Shown one piece after another: positions 9,611 through 18,439 of a stretch of 64,000 nt of DNA (within the stretch, counting starts at the first letter, position 1; each line of letters starts with the position of its first letter). The notes under the pieces were generated by a model that worked only from the letters and a program-made list of their open reading frames with translations, had not been told where the DNA came from and ran no database searches. The position numbers and the translations under genes were made by a program. The DNA lies in contig NZ_JAUSWH010000020.1 in NCBI RefSeq assembly GCF_030815125.1, positions 17,187 through 81,186 of the forward strand, in the 5' to 3' direction. The stretch comes from Allorhizobium paknamense. GTDB taxonomy: Bacteria > Pseudomonadota > Alphaproteobacteria > Rhizobiales > Rhizobiaceae.

Positions 9611-10924
9611 TTTTCCCACGCAAAACTCGGAGAAAATCTTCCCCAATAATGTTTCGGTATCGACTCGACCAATCAACCTTGCCAGCGCATCTGAGGCGCT
9701 CCGCAGAAAATCAGCCCTGACCTCAAGCCCCAAATCATCTGCCAAGCTTGCCTGCACCCAATCCGCCGCGGCTCTCAACTGCTCGACATGTCGAAGACGG
9801 CTGGGAACCACGTCCATCGCACCACTGAAACGGTCTCGAACCGAATTCAAAATGGCCTGTTTGACATGCAGAATGTCCGTCTCATCTCGGGTATCCACCA
9901 GCATATCATAGGACCGCGCAGCACTACCGGACATCGCATCCCGTTTGGTTCCAATCCGCAAGACATCAACCCCTTCGGGCAGAGAGATGTCTTCAGCTTG
10001 GCCTGTCACATCCTCAAGACATAACACAAGATCCGCCTGCTCCAGCTTCGCCAATGCGCGGCGGATACCTTCCTGCTCCACCACTTCATCGGTATCGCGA
10101 ATGCCGGCGGTGTCATACAGCCGAACCACATAACCTTCAAGATCCAGATCCGCCTGCAGGATATCCCGCGTGGTGCCTGCGTAATGGGTGACGATGGCTA
10201 CGTCACGGCCTACGAGACCATTCATCAGGCTCGATTTCCCGGCATTGGGGGCACCGGCAATCACCACATGAAAACCGCCGCGTATAATTTCGCCGCGCTT
10301 TTCCCCGGCAATCGCCTGGAGCAATGCGGTGTGTAGCGCCTTGAGTTCGGGCCAGATACGTTCGGAAACGGAGCCTGGAATATCGTCCTCATCGGCAAAA
10401 TCCAATTCTGCTTCGATCATTGCACGGCAGTGGATGAGCTTTTCCCGCCAGGCCGCATAGACTGCCGTCGCCTTCCCTTCCGCCTGTGCCAAGGCCTGCC
10501 GCCGCTGCATCTCCGTTTCGGCTGTCAGCAGATCGGCAAGACCTTCCACTTCCAGCAAATCCAGACGGCCATTTTCAAAGGCACGACGGGAAAATTCCCC
10601 GGCCTCAGCCAAACGACACCCGGGATGCAGGGCAAGTTCAGCAAGACAGGCTGCCACCACAGCGCGGCTGCCATGTACCTGCCATTCTCCGCTATCCTCA
10701 CCGGTGAAGGAATTGGGAGCCGGGAAAAACAGAACAAGCCCCTGATCCAGCAACAGACCGTCACGGGTGCGAATCGATCTAAAGGAAGCCTTCCGCGGTT
10801 CAGGCACACCGCCTGCCAACGTCTCCAGCAGGGCTCGAGTGTGAGGACCGGAAAAGCGGATCACCGCGATCCCCGAAGGCAACGCGCCCGAGGACAGGGC
10901 AAAGATCGTATCCCTGGCTATCAT
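9608..10924 (-). CDS. mnmE: tRNA modification GTPase MnmE
   Basis: Tetrahydrofolate-binding GTPase that acts with MnmG on wobble uridine. 438 residues. N-terminal folate-binding domain, a GTPase domain inserted in the helical domain with G1 GAPNAGKSS (about 224-232) and DTAG (about 271-274), and the C-terminal CxGK signature (FCVGK, Cys about 435). Former trmE. Its last codons overlap a parS-like site. Confidence 0.97.
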   Translation of the reverse strand: MIARDTIFALSSGALPSGIAVIRFSGPHTRALLETLAGGVPEPRKASFRSIRTRDGLLLDQGLVLFFPAPNSFTGEDSGEWQVHGSRAVVAACLAELALHPGCRLAEAGEFSRRAFENGRLDLLEVEGLADLLTAETEMQRRQALAQAEGKATAVYAAWREKLIHCRAMIEAELDFADEDDIPGSVSERIWPELKALHTALLQAIAGEKRGEIIRGGFHVVIAGAPNAGKSSLMNGLVGRDVAIVTHYAGTTRDILQADLDLEGYVVRLYDTAGIRDTDEVVEQEGIRRALAKLEQADLVLCLEDVTGQAEDISLPEGVDVLRIGTKRDAMSGSAARSYDMLVDTRDETDILHVKQAILNSVRDRFSGAMDVVPSRLRHVEQLRAAADWVQASLADDLGLEVRADFLRSASDALARLIGRVDTETLLGKIFSEFCVGK

Positions 10925-10998
10925 TCCGGCAAAACCTCTGCGTTAAAATGCCCCGCCACACCATCAACCATGCTTGGCACGATTATCTCATAAATGCA

Positions 10999-11029
10999 TT
11001 TGGCCTCCGATCTGAGACCGAAGGCCAAA
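10999..11029 (-). terminator. Hairpin after rho
   Basis: TTTGGCCT (10999-11006) pairs with AGGCCAAA (11022-11029) in the gap between rho and mnmE. There is no long T run after it, so the terminator role is tentative. Confidence 0.45.
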
Positions 11030-11054
11030 AGACGTGAATCCGGCGAAGAATTGG

Positions 11055-12320
11055 TCAGGTGTTCATAGATTCGAAGAAGTCGCCATTGTTCTTCGTCTGC
11101 TTCAATTTGTCGATCAGGAACTCGATGGCATCCGTGGTGCCCATCGGGGCGAGAATCCGGCGAAGAACGAAAATCTTCTGCAAGTCCTGACGCGGCACCA
11201 GCAAGTCTTCCTTACGAGTCCCGGACTTGAGAATATCCATAGCCGGGAAGATGCGCTTGTCAGCGACCTTACGATCGAGGACGATTTCAGAGTTACCCGT
11301 GCCCTTGAATTCTTCAAAGATCACTTCGTCCATACGGCTGCCGGTATCGATCAGAGCCGTGGCGATGATCGTCAACGAACCGCCTTCCTCGATGTTACGC
11401 GCGGCCCCGAAGAAACGCTTCGGACGCTGCAGGGCGTTGGCATCGACACCACCGGTCAAGACCTTCCCCGAAGAGGGAACGACGGTGTTATAGGCACGAC
11501 CGAGGCGGGTGATGGAATCGAGCAGGATGACCACGTCACGCCCATGTTCGACAAGCCGCTTGGCTTTTTCGATCACCATTTCCGCGACCTGAACGTGGCG
11601 GACGGCAGGCTCGTCGAAAGTGGAGGAAACCACTTCACCGCGCACCGAGCGCTGCATATCGGTGACTTCTTCCGGACGCTCGTCAATCAGCAGAACGATG
11701 AGATAGCATTCCGGATGATTGGCGGTGATGGAATGGGCGATGTTCTGCAGCAGAACGGTCTTACCCGTCCGCGGCGGCGCCACGATCAAGGCGCGCTGGC
11801 CCTTGCCGAGAGGGGCGACGAGATCGATCACCCGGGGCGACAGATCCTTGGAGGTCGGAACCTCCAGTTCCATCTTGAAGCGCTCATTCGGGTAAAGCGG
11901 CGTCAGGTTATCGAAATGCACCTTGTGCCGGATCTTTTCGGGATCCTCGAAATTGATCGTGTTGACCTTGAGGAGCGCGAAATAGCGCTCACCTTCCTTC
12001 GGTCCACGGATCGGACCTTCCACCGTATCACCCGTCTTCAGGGAGAAGCGGCGGATCTGCGAAGGCGAGATATAAATATCGTCCGGGCCGGGCAGATAGT
12101 TGGCATTGGCCGAGCGCAGGAAGCCGAAACCGTCCTGCAACACTTCAACCACACCTTCCCCGATAATCTCGATGTCCTGGCTGGCCAGCATCTTCAGGAT
12201 CGCAAACATCAGCTCTTGCTTGCGCATGGTGCTGGCGTTTTCGACCTCGAGCGATTCGGCAAAGGTGAGCAAATCCGTAGGCGATTTGCTCTTAAGTTCT
12301 TGAAGCTTCATTTCAGCCAT
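11055..12320 (-). CDS. rho: Transcription termination factor Rho
   Basis: Hexameric RNA-dependent ATPase/helicase that ends transcription. 421 residues from the ATG at 12320 (MAEMKLQELKSKSP), the usual length; the frame is open for 58 more codons upstream but that part is not Rho-like. N-terminal Rho domain, cold-shock-like RNA-binding fold (GFGFLRSANANYLPGPDD), Walker A PRTGKTVLL, Walker B VVILLDS. Confidence 0.97.
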   Translation of the reverse strand: MAEMKLQELKSKSPTDLLTFAESLEVENASTMRKQELMFAILKMLASQDIEIIGEGVVEVLQDGFGFLRSANANYLPGPDDIYISPSQIRRFSLKTGDTVEGPIRGPKEGERYFALLKVNTINFEDPEKIRHKVHFDNLTPLYPNERFKMELEVPTSKDLSPRVIDLVAPLGKGQRALIVAPPRTGKTVLLQNIAHSITANHPECYLIVLLIDERPEEVTDMQRSVRGEVVSSTFDEPAVRHVQVAEMVIEKAKRLVEHGRDVVILLDSITRLGRAYNTVVPSSGKVLTGGVDANALQRPKRFFGAARNIEEGGSLTIIATALIDTGSRMDEVIFEEFKGTGNSEIVLDRKVADKRIFPAMDILKSGTRKEDLLVPRQDLQKIFVLRRILAPMGTTDAIEFLIDKLKQTKNNGDFFESMNT

Positions 12321-12612
12321 GAAGGGGACCACAGTTGGATAGATGTTCGGGAAGAGCGCGGGCCGCAGTTCGGTACTTTCGGCAGAACCGACAGGACAAT
12401 AAGAGACACGCCGCGAGAGATAGGATGCGTGGAAAATAACGACGCGCCTCCGTTTTCGCAAGAGGCATTGCCGAATTATAGGACATTCCAACAAAAATCG
12501 GGCAAATTTGAAGCAAGCAAGCGCGAAAATCCCGGGATTTTCAAGGATTTCCGCTTGTCCCCGTAAGGGTAAGGAGCAGGCATATGATTCGTACCCTTGT
12601 GAAAATAAAGGA
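12321..12612. other. rho leader / hemJ-rho gap
   Basis: About 290 bases without a supported gene. The rho frame stays open to 12494 on the minus strand, but its translation (Cys- and Arg-rich) resembles no known protein. A long rho leader would fit autoregulation seen in other bacteria; that is inference. A weak inverted repeat (AAGGGTA near 12567 with TACCCTT near 12592) could end hemJ. Confidence 0.4.
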
Positions 12613-13152
12613 TCAGAAGGGCTTCACGATGACCAGAATAACGATCACGATCATCAGCACGGTTGGCACTTCATTGAAAGCCCGCCAGTAACCGGGGGTT
12701 TTACGATAATCGCCTCGGGCAAAAGCCTTTGCGGTCACCCCGAAATATTCGTTGACCCCGGTGAGGCAAATCACCGCAGCGATCTTTGCATGCAGCCAGC
12801 CGCCCTGAAAACCAAAGACCGACCAGGCAAGGTAGAGGCCGAGAATCCAGGAAAGCGCCATGGCCGGACGCATGATCACGTTGATGAGGCGCCGTTCCAT
12901 CACAGCGAAGGTTTCAGCCTGCACAGACCCCTTCGGGGCGTCGAAATGGTAGATGAACAGCCGCGGCATGTAGAGAAGCCCCGCCATCCAGGAAATGATG
13001 GCGATGACATGCAGGGCTTTCAGCCAGAGATAGGATTGCTCTGCCGTAGCGCTGTAGAAAAACAATCCCGCCAGCGCAAACAGCACCAGCGCAATGGCTG
13101 CCCGCCGTGCGGCCTTTTTTCCTTCGGTACGACCGGATTGGGGGCTGTTCAT
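12613..13152 (-). CDS. hemJ: Protoporphyrinogen IX oxidase, HemJ type
   Basis: Membrane enzyme oxidising protoporphyrinogen IX to protoporphyrin IX in heme synthesis. 179 residues with four hydrophobic segments; conserved LKALHVIAIISWMAGLLYMPRLF region with the heme-ligand-type histidine, and MERRL and RPAM boxes of the UPF0093/HemJ family. Overlaps hemE by 4 bases (ATGA), so the two heme genes are translationally coupled. Confidence 0.93.
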   Translation of the reverse strand: MNSPQSGRTEGKKAARRAAIALVLFALAGLFFYSATAEQSYLWLKALHVIAIISWMAGLLYMPRLFIYHFDAPKGSVQAETFAVMERRLINVIMRPAMALSWILGLYLAWSVFGFQGGWLHAKIAAVICLTGVNEYFGVTAKAFARGDYRKTPGYWRAFNEVPTVLMIVIVILVIVKPF

Positions 13153-14186
13153 CGAGGAGCTCCGCCACGCACGCGTGCCACCAGTTCCGTGACCGTCTCG
13201 GGCTTGGCCTGAGGCGTAATTCCATGGCCAAGGTTGAAGATCAGGGGTCCGTGGGCCAAGGCATCGAGAATACGGTCAATCCCCTCTGTCAGGGCCTCGC
13301 CGCCGGCGACGACGCGCATGGGATCGAGATTACCCTGAACCGGGCCTTCCTTCTGCAGATCGCGAGCGAAGGACAGAGGCACGGTCCAGTCGAGCCCTAT
13401 CGCATCCGCGCCGGTCTTGCGGCGATAATCCTTGAGCAGAGTGCCCGCTCCCTTGGCGAAGGCAATGATCGGCGTTTCCGGATGGCGGCGTTTCAGGGCG
13501 TTGATGATGCGACGCATGGGACGAACACAGAAATCTTCAAAATCCTCTTCTCCGAGAACACCAGCCCAGGAATCGAAGATCTGCACCGCATCCGCGCCTG
13601 CCTCGATCTGTGCCGAAAGATAGTCGGCCGAGAGATCGGCCAGAATGTCGAGAAGGGTCAGAAATTCCTGACGATGGCGATAGGCAAAGAGCCGGGCTGG
13701 CGCCTGGTCCGGCGTGCCATGTCCGGCGATCATGTAAGTCGCAACGGTCCAGGGTGCACCGCAGAAGCCGAGAAGGGTGGTTTCCGAAGGAAGACCTGAC
13801 CGGATACGCCGAACTGCCTCGATCACCGGATCGAGATGCGGGAAAATCGGCAAGGCTTCGAGCGCCTTGATCTCTTCAACCGCAATCGGGGTCATTTGCG
13901 GGCCATGCCCTTCGGTGAAGGTGACATTCCGCTTCAAGGCATCCGGAATGACAAGGATATCGGAGAAAAGAATGGCCGCATCGAAACCATAGCGCCGGAT
14001 CGGCTGCAAGGTGACTTCCGTGGCGAGATCCGGATTGTAACAGAGATCGAGAAAGCTCCCCGCCTTGGCGCGTGTCTCCCGATATTCCGGAAGATACCGT
14101 CCTGCCTGACGCATCAGCCACAGGGGCGGAGGGGACATGGTTTCTCCCTTCAGCACTCTCAGAATGGAACGCGGCACGACGGTCAT
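13149..14186 (-). CDS. hemE: Uroporphyrinogen decarboxylase
   Basis: Decarboxylates uroporphyrinogen III to coproporphyrinogen III. 345 residues. N-terminal signature PLWLMRQAGRYLPEYR (about 20-35) and FCGAPWTVATYMI in the middle. Transcribed leftward away from the candidate origin; hemE flanks the chromosomal origin in Caulobacter and in rhizobia. Confidence 0.97.
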   Translation of the reverse strand: MTVVPRSILRVLKGETMSPPPLWLMRQAGRYLPEYRETRAKAGSFLDLCYNPDLATEVTLQPIRRYGFDAAILFSDILVIPDALKRNVTFTEGHGPQMTPIAVEEIKALEALPIFPHLDPVIEAVRRIRSGLPSETTLLGFCGAPWTVATYMIAGHGTPDQAPARLFAYRHRQEFLTLLDILADLSADYLSAQIEAGADAVQIFDSWAGVLGEEDFEDFCVRPMRRIINALKRRHPETPIIAFAKGAGTLLKDYRRKTGADAIGLDWTVPLSFARDLQKEGPVQGNLDPMRVVAGGEALTEGIDRILDALAHGPLIFNLGHGITPQAKPETVTELVARVRGGAPR

Positions 14187-14405
14187 GAGGACCCTTTCAA
14201 ATTATAAAAGAAAAGAGAATCTTCTTTTTCTATTTCTAAGACTCTGTGAGTAGCAAGGCTTAATGCCAATCCACACATCGAACCCAGTCACAGGGTTTCC
14301 GGATGAATGAAGGGACCGGAATCGGGAAAGATCGACCATTCTGTGAATCAATGCGAAAAAAGCTTCTGTCTCAATGGCATGGCATTTTCAGGACGTAGGG
14401 CAAAC

Positions 14406-14414
14406 TGTGGATAA
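14406..14414 (-). promoter_or_regulatory. Perfect DnaA box in oriC candidate
   Basis: TGTGGATAA, the exact complement of TTATCCACA. Confidence 0.75.
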
Positions 14415-14452
14415 AAGCAGGATCGTGTTCAGAATGCTTCCAGCTCTTTGCG

Positions 14453-14461
14453 CTATCCACA
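14453..14461 (+). promoter_or_regulatory. DnaA-box-like site in oriC candidate
   Basis: CTATCCACA, one mismatch to TTATCCACA. Confidence 0.6.
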
Positions 14462-14495
14462 GGGTTAAGGAATCCCTTTCCCGTTAGGTTACTTC

Positions 14496-14504
14496 TGTGG
14501 AAAA
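14496..14504 (-). promoter_or_regulatory. DnaA-box-like site in oriC candidate
   Basis: TGTGGAAAA, complement TTTTCCACA, one mismatch to the consensus box. Confidence 0.6.
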
Positions 14505-14588
14505 AACGGGGTCTTTCCCCTTGTCAAAGACCCGCCTCTGCCGCTAGCTCCCCCTGTCCCAGCTTTTCAACAGGCGGATCAGGATAGC

Positions 14589-15410
14589 GTGGAGAACCGA
14601 AAAAACTTCTTCCATCTGCATTTGATTTCGGACTCGACCGGAGAAACGCTGATCTCGGCCGGGCGGGCCGCAGCCGTGCAATTTTCCCACTCCAGCCCTA
14701 TAGAACATGTCTATCCGCTGATCCGTAACAAGCGTCAGATGGCCTCTGTGCTGGAGGCCATCGATCGCGAGCCCGGCATCGTTCTTTATACGGTCGTCGA
14801 TCAGGACCTTGCCGCTATCATCGATGAAGGCTGTGCCCGGTTGGGGGTTCCAAGCGTCAATGTTCTCGAACCGGTCATCGGGACGTTTCAAACCTATCTT
14901 GGCCCTCTGGCGCGCCGGCGCGTCGGTGCGCAATATCGAATGAATGCCGAATATTTTGCCCGCATCGAAGCCTTGAATTACGCGATGGATCATGATGACG
15001 GCCAGATGGCGGATGATTACGATCGGGCGGATGTGGTTCTGGTTGGGATTAGCCGCACGTCAAAAACCCCCACCTGCATCTATCTTGCCAATCGCGGCAT
15101 AAAGGCTGCGAATATACCGATTGTTCCCGGTGTGCCCTTGCCATCTGCACTGCTGGCGGCAACAAAGCCGCTGATTGTTGGACTGATTGCCACTTCGGAC
15201 CGGATCTCACAGGTGCGCGGCCATCGCGAACTGGGTCATGGACAGGGATTTGATCCCGGTGATTATACCGATCGTGCCAGTATCGTTGAAGAGCTGAAAT
15301 ACGCCCGCATGCTCTGTGCCCGTCATAACTGGCCACTGATCGATGTCACGCGACGGTCTATCGAGGAAACGGCAGCAGCCATCGTTGCGCTGCGACAGAA
15401 GCTGCGTTAG
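14589..15410 (+). CDS. ppsR: Pyruvate,phosphate dikinase regulatory protein (DUF299 kinase/pyrophosphorylase)
   Basis: Bifunctional ADP-dependent kinase and pyrophosphorylase that switches PPDK (or PEP synthetase) off and on. 273 residues; P-loop GISRTSKT at about 153-160, N-terminal HLISDSTGET box. Start is GTG at 14589. Usual alphaproteobacterial position beside the origin. Whether the target is PPDK or PEP synthetase cannot be told here; PPDK is the commoner partner in rhizobia. Confidence 0.9.
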   Translation: MENRKNFFHLHLISDSTGETLISAGRAAAVQFSHSSPIEHVYPLIRNKRQMASVLEAIDREPGIVLYTVVDQDLAAIIDEGCARLGVPSVNVLEPVIGTFQTYLGPLARRRVGAQYRMNAEYFARIEALNYAMDHDDGQMADDYDRADVVLVGISRTSKTPTCIYLANRGIKAANIPIVPGVPLPSALLAATKPLIVGLIATSDRISQVRGHRELGHGQGFDPGDYTDRASIVEELKYARMLCARHNWPLIDVTRRSIEETAAAIVALRQKLR

Positions 15411-15499
15411 GGGATTTAGGTGTGTGATGAAGAAAAATACAACTTAATGTATACGGTTTCTGCCGCTTCATGCCCGCGCCTACCAACTAGGATCGTATC

Positions 15500-16099
15500 A
15501 TGACTGCCCCGCTTGTTCTCGCCTCCACCAGTCCCTTTCGAAAGCAGCTTCTCAGCAATGCCGGGCTCATTTTCGATAGTGTTGCACCGGCTATCGACGA
15601 GCGTGAGGTGGAAGGTCGGGCGGAACACCAGGGGCTTTTGCCGGATGCGCTTGCCTTGCTGCTGGGCCGGGAAAAAGCCTTGTCCGTCAGTCGTGACAGG
15701 CCGGAAGCCCTCATCATCGGCGGTGACCAGACCATGAGCCTTGGCGCACGTCTCTATCATAAGCCTGCCAACAGGGCGGCGGCGCGGGATCAATTGCTAT
15801 CGCTGCGGGGGCAGACCCACGAGTTGAACAGCGCCCTTGCCTTTGTGCGCGATGGCGCGGTTATCTGGGAACATGTCAGCAAGGCGCGGCTCACCGTGCG
15901 GTCTTTCAGCGAAGCATGGCTGGATGATTATCTGGACCGTGCCGGAGACAGGGTGCTCAAAAGCGTCGGCGCCTATCAGATCGAGGGATTGGGCATCCAA
16001 CTCTTTTCGGCCATCGAAGGTGACTACTTTACCATTGTTGGCGTGCCGCTTCTGCCCATGTTGGCTAAGCTTCGCAGCTTGGGACTGATCCATGACTGA
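15500..16099 (+). CDS. maf: Maf-like nucleoside triphosphate pyrophosphatase
   Basis: House-cleaning nucleotide pyrophosphatase of the Maf/YhdE/YceF family. 199 residues, LASTSPFRKQLL at 7-18 (S/T-S-x-x-R box), EREVEG and GGDQTM motifs. Overlaps aroE by 8 bases. Exact nucleotide preference is not evident. Confidence 0.9.
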   Translation: MTAPLVLASTSPFRKQLLSNAGLIFDSVAPAIDEREVEGRAEHQGLLPDALALLLGREKALSVSRDRPEALIIGGDQTMSLGARLYHKPANRAAARDQLLSLRGQTHELNSALAFVRDGAVIWEHVSKARLTVRSFSEAWLDDYLDRAGDRVLKSVGAYQIEGLGIQLFSAIEGDYFTIVGVPLLPMLAKLRSLGLIHD

Positions 16100-16952
16100 T
16101 TCACGTGAAACATTTTCGGCACAGGCTTTTGTTGCCGGCTATCCGATCAAGCATTCCCGGTCGCCGCTCATCCATGGCTATTGGCTGAAAGCCTACGGAA
16201 TTGCAGGTGCTTATGAGACCGTCGAGATAAAGCCTGAGAATTTTCCGGCCTTTATGGCGCAGTTGCGGAATGGAGAATCCGGCTACCGAGGTGGCAATGT
16301 CACCATCCCGCACAAGGAAGCAGCCGCGCATCTTGCCGATCACGTCGATGAGATTGCGCGGGAAATTGGCGCGGCCAATACGCTGTGGCGGGAGGATGGG
16401 CGCATTCTGGCCACGAACACCGACAGCTACGGCTTCGCCGCCAATCTGGATCAGCAGCAGCCGGGATGGGATCGTGCTTCGACAGCGGTGGTTCTAGGGG
16501 CGGGCGGGGCCAGCCGGGCCATCATCCAGGCGGTGCGGGACCGGGGTATCAAGGATATCCGCATCGTCAACCGTACGGTGGAACGGGCACAGGAATTGGC
16601 GGATCGATTTGGCGAAACCGTTTCTGCCCATGGCATGGCCGCCTTGCAGGAGGTGTTGGAAGGCTGTGACCTCTTCATCAACACCACCTCGCTCGGAATG
16701 AAGGGCGAGCCTTTTCCCGCCATCGCGTGGGACAGGTTCCCCTCTCATGCTGTGGTGACCGATATCGTTTATGTACCATTGAGGACCGAGATGCTGCGGC
16801 AGGCGGAGCAAGCGGGCCTGGCAACCGTGGATGGCCTCGGCATGCTGCTGCATCAGGCGGTTCCCGGTTTTGAAAAATGGTTCGGGCGCCGCCCTGTCAT
16901 CACCCCGGACCTGCGGCAATTGATCGAGGCCGATCTGGAGGCGCATGGGTGA
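16092..16952 (+). CDS. aroE: Shikimate dehydrogenase
   Basis: NADPH-dependent reduction of 3-dehydroshikimate to shikimate (aromatic amino acid pathway). 286 residues; substrate motifs GYPIKHSRSP and NVTIPHKE, dinucleotide motif GAGGASRAI. The first codons (ATG ACT GAT TCA CGT GAA ACA) contain a parS-like site. Overlaps maf upstream and coaE downstream, indicating a maf-aroE-coaE-dnaQ operon. Confidence 0.96.
   Translation: MTDSRETFSAQAFVAGYPIKHSRSPLIHGYWLKAYGIAGAYETVEIKPENFPAFMAQLRNGESGYRGGNVTIPHKEAAAHLADHVDEIAREIGAANTLWREDGRILATNTDSYGFAANLDQQQPGWDRASTAVVLGAGGASRAIIQAVRDRGIKDIRIVNRTVERAQELADRFGETVSAHGMAALQEVLEGCDLFINTTSLGMKGEPFPAIAWDRFPSHAVVTDIVYVPLRTEMLRQAEQAGLATVDGLGMLLHQAVPGFEKWFGRRPVITPDLRQLIEADLEAHG
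16097..16112. promoter_or_regulatory. parS: parS site 3 (in first codons of aroE)
   Basis: TGATTCACGTGAAACA: one mismatch to TGTTTCACGTGAAACA. It lies 1.5-1.7 kb from the oriC candidate. Confidence 0.8.
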
Positions 16953-17539
16953 TCACGCTCGGTTTGACCGGCTCCATCGGAATGGGGAAATCCACCACCG
17001 CCCGTATGTTCGCGGAGCAGGGGGTGCCGGTGCACGATGCCGATGCCACGGTGCATGATCTTTACCGAAAGGAAGCGGTGGTGCCTGTTGGCGCTCTGTT
17101 TCCGGAAGCGGTCGTCGGCGGGGTGATTGACCGTCAGGTTTTGTCGAGTCGATTGGCGAAGGATCCCGATGCCTTGAAAGCACTGGAAGCCGTGGTGCAT
17201 CCGCTGGTGCGGGCGCGTGAAACGGCCTTTTTGAAGACTTGCGAGGAGCGAGGCACGCCGCTGGTCCTGCTGGACATTCCGCTGCTCTATGAAAGCGGCG
17301 GAGAAAAGCGGCTGGACAAGGTGGCTGTGGTGACCTGCTCTCCGGAGCAGCAGCGGCAAAGGGTGCTGGCACGGCCCGGCTGGACGGAGGAAAAACTGGC
17401 CATGGTGCTGGCGCGACAGATGCCCGATGCTGAAAAGCGGGCACGAGCGGATTTCATCATCGATACCGGCCAGGGTTTGGAGTATGCAAGGGAGCAGGTG
17501 AGGGGGGTGATTGCCCGTCTGCTGAAGGAGCCGGACTGA
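16949..17539 (+). CDS. coaE: Dephospho-CoA kinase
   Basis: Last step of CoA synthesis (ATP-dependent 3' phosphorylation of dephospho-CoA). 196 residues from the GTG at 16949, which overlaps the aroE stop by 4 bases (GTGA) and gives the family N-terminus MITLGLTGSIGMGKSTTA with its P-loop. The frame is open upstream inside aroE, but that part is out of family. Confidence 0.95.
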   Translation: MITLGLTGSIGMGKSTTARMFAEQGVPVHDADATVHDLYRKEAVVPVGALFPEAVVGGVIDRQVLSSRLAKDPDALKALEAVVHPLVRARETAFLKTCEERGTPLVLLDIPLLYESGGEKRLDKVAVVTCSPEQQRQRVLARPGWTEEKLAMVLARQMPDAEKRARADFIIDTGQGLEYAREQVRGVIARLLKEPD

Positions 17540-17541
17540 CC

Positions 17542-18255
17542 ATGCGCGAAATCATCTTCGATACGGAAACCACAGGTCTTGAAAACAAGTCCGATCGCGT
17601 CATCGAAATTGGTGGCGTGGAACTGCTCAATCATTTTCCGACGGGCCGCAGCATTCACTTCTATATCAATCCGGGCGACAAGACCGTTCACCCCGATGCC
17701 TTGGCGGTGCACGGCATTACCGACGAGTTTTTGAAGGACAAGCCGCGCTTCGAAGAACTGGTTGATGAGATTCTGGCCTTTTTCGAAGGGGCGAAATGGG
17801 TGGCGCATAATGCCACCTTCGATATGGGCTTCATCAATGCGGAACTGGCGCGGTTGGGGCGTCCGCCTATCCCGAACGAAAACGTCATCGATACGCTCTC
17901 TCTGGCGCGCCGCAAACATCCGATGGGGCCAAACACGCTTGACGCGCTTTGCCGCCGTTACGGGATCGACAATTCCCACCGCACCAAGCACGGTGCCCTT
18001 CTCGACTCCGAATTGCTGGCGGAAGTCTATATCGAGATGCTGGGCGGCCGCCAGGCAACCTTTGGCCTGGAACAGTCTGGTCAGACCACGGCGCGGCGCG
18101 AACAGCGGGATGATGTGGCGGTGGTGATCGCCGAACGCCCGCGTCCCCTGCCATCCCGGCTGACGGAGGAAGAAAAGGCGCGCCACGCGGCGCTGGTGCA
18201 GCGGCTTGGCGGCAAGGCGCTCTGGAACGCCTATACAGGCTCCGGCGGCGAATGA
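17542..18255 (+). CDS. dnaQ: DNA polymerase III subunit epsilon (3'-5' proofreading exonuclease)
   Basis: Proofreading subunit of the replicative polymerase. 237 residues; DEDDh motifs are visible: FDTETTGL (about 5-12), HNATFDMGF (about 89-97) and the H...D pair in TKHGALLDSELL. Starts 2 bases after coaE, last gene of the run. A dispersed repeat and a shared terminator follow. Confidence 0.95.
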   Translation: MREIIFDTETTGLENKSDRVIEIGGVELLNHFPTGRSIHFYINPGDKTVHPDALAVHGITDEFLKDKPRFEELVDEILAFFEGAKWVAHNATFDMGFINAELARLGRPPIPNENVIDTLSLARRKHPMGPNTLDALCRRYGIDNSHRTKHGALLDSELLAEVYIEMLGGRQATFGLEQSGQTTARREQRDDVAVVIAERPRPLPSRLTEEEKARHAALVQRLGGKALWNAYTGSGGE

Positions 18256-18310
18256 AGTCATACAGCGCCGTGCGTTTTATCAAACGCACAAAAGACGCTG
18301 TAACACTCTA

Positions 18311-18379
18311 ATACCAAGGCATCGAAGATGCTAACGCATCCTCGCCTTGAAGAGATTTCGAATATCTCAAATGCATCAG
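18311..18379 (-). repeat. Dispersed intergenic repeat, copy 2
   Basis: Reverse complement of copy 1 at 4896-4964 with only a few differences, including hairpin GATGC-TAAC-GCATC. Located between the convergent genes dnaQ and secB. Confidence 0.85.
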
Positions 18380-18387
18380 GAAAAAAG

Positions 18388-18423
18388 AAAGGGCGGCATC
18401 CTGCGATGACCGCCCTTTTTTAT
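18388..18423. terminator. Bidirectional terminator between dnaQ and secB
   Basis: AAAGGGCGG (18388-18396) pairs with CCGCCCTTT (18410-18418) around a 13-base loop, with A run before and T run after. Serves the convergent genes dnaQ and secB. Confidence 0.88.
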
Positions 18424-18439
18424 AGTCTGATGCCGGTGA

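Larger units (their letters stand above)
14187..14588. other. oriC: Candidate chromosomal replication origin (oriC)
   Basis: 402-base gap between hemE and ppsR with no gene. It holds one perfect DnaA box (TGTGGATAA, 14406-14414), two one-mismatch boxes (CTATCCACA 14453-14461; TGTGGAAAA 14496-14504), and weaker matches at 14267-14275 and 14342-14350. An A+T-rich tract at 14198-14240 could be the unwinding element. GAATC sites (GANTC methylation type) are at 14217, 14345 and 14470. Flanking transcription diverges from here, and parAB/parS are close. Position next to hemE matches known alphaproteobacterial origins. Confidence 0.75.

Noticed and set aside
11034..12566. 510-codon plus-strand ORF opposite rho
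   Set aside because: Antisense shadow of rho.
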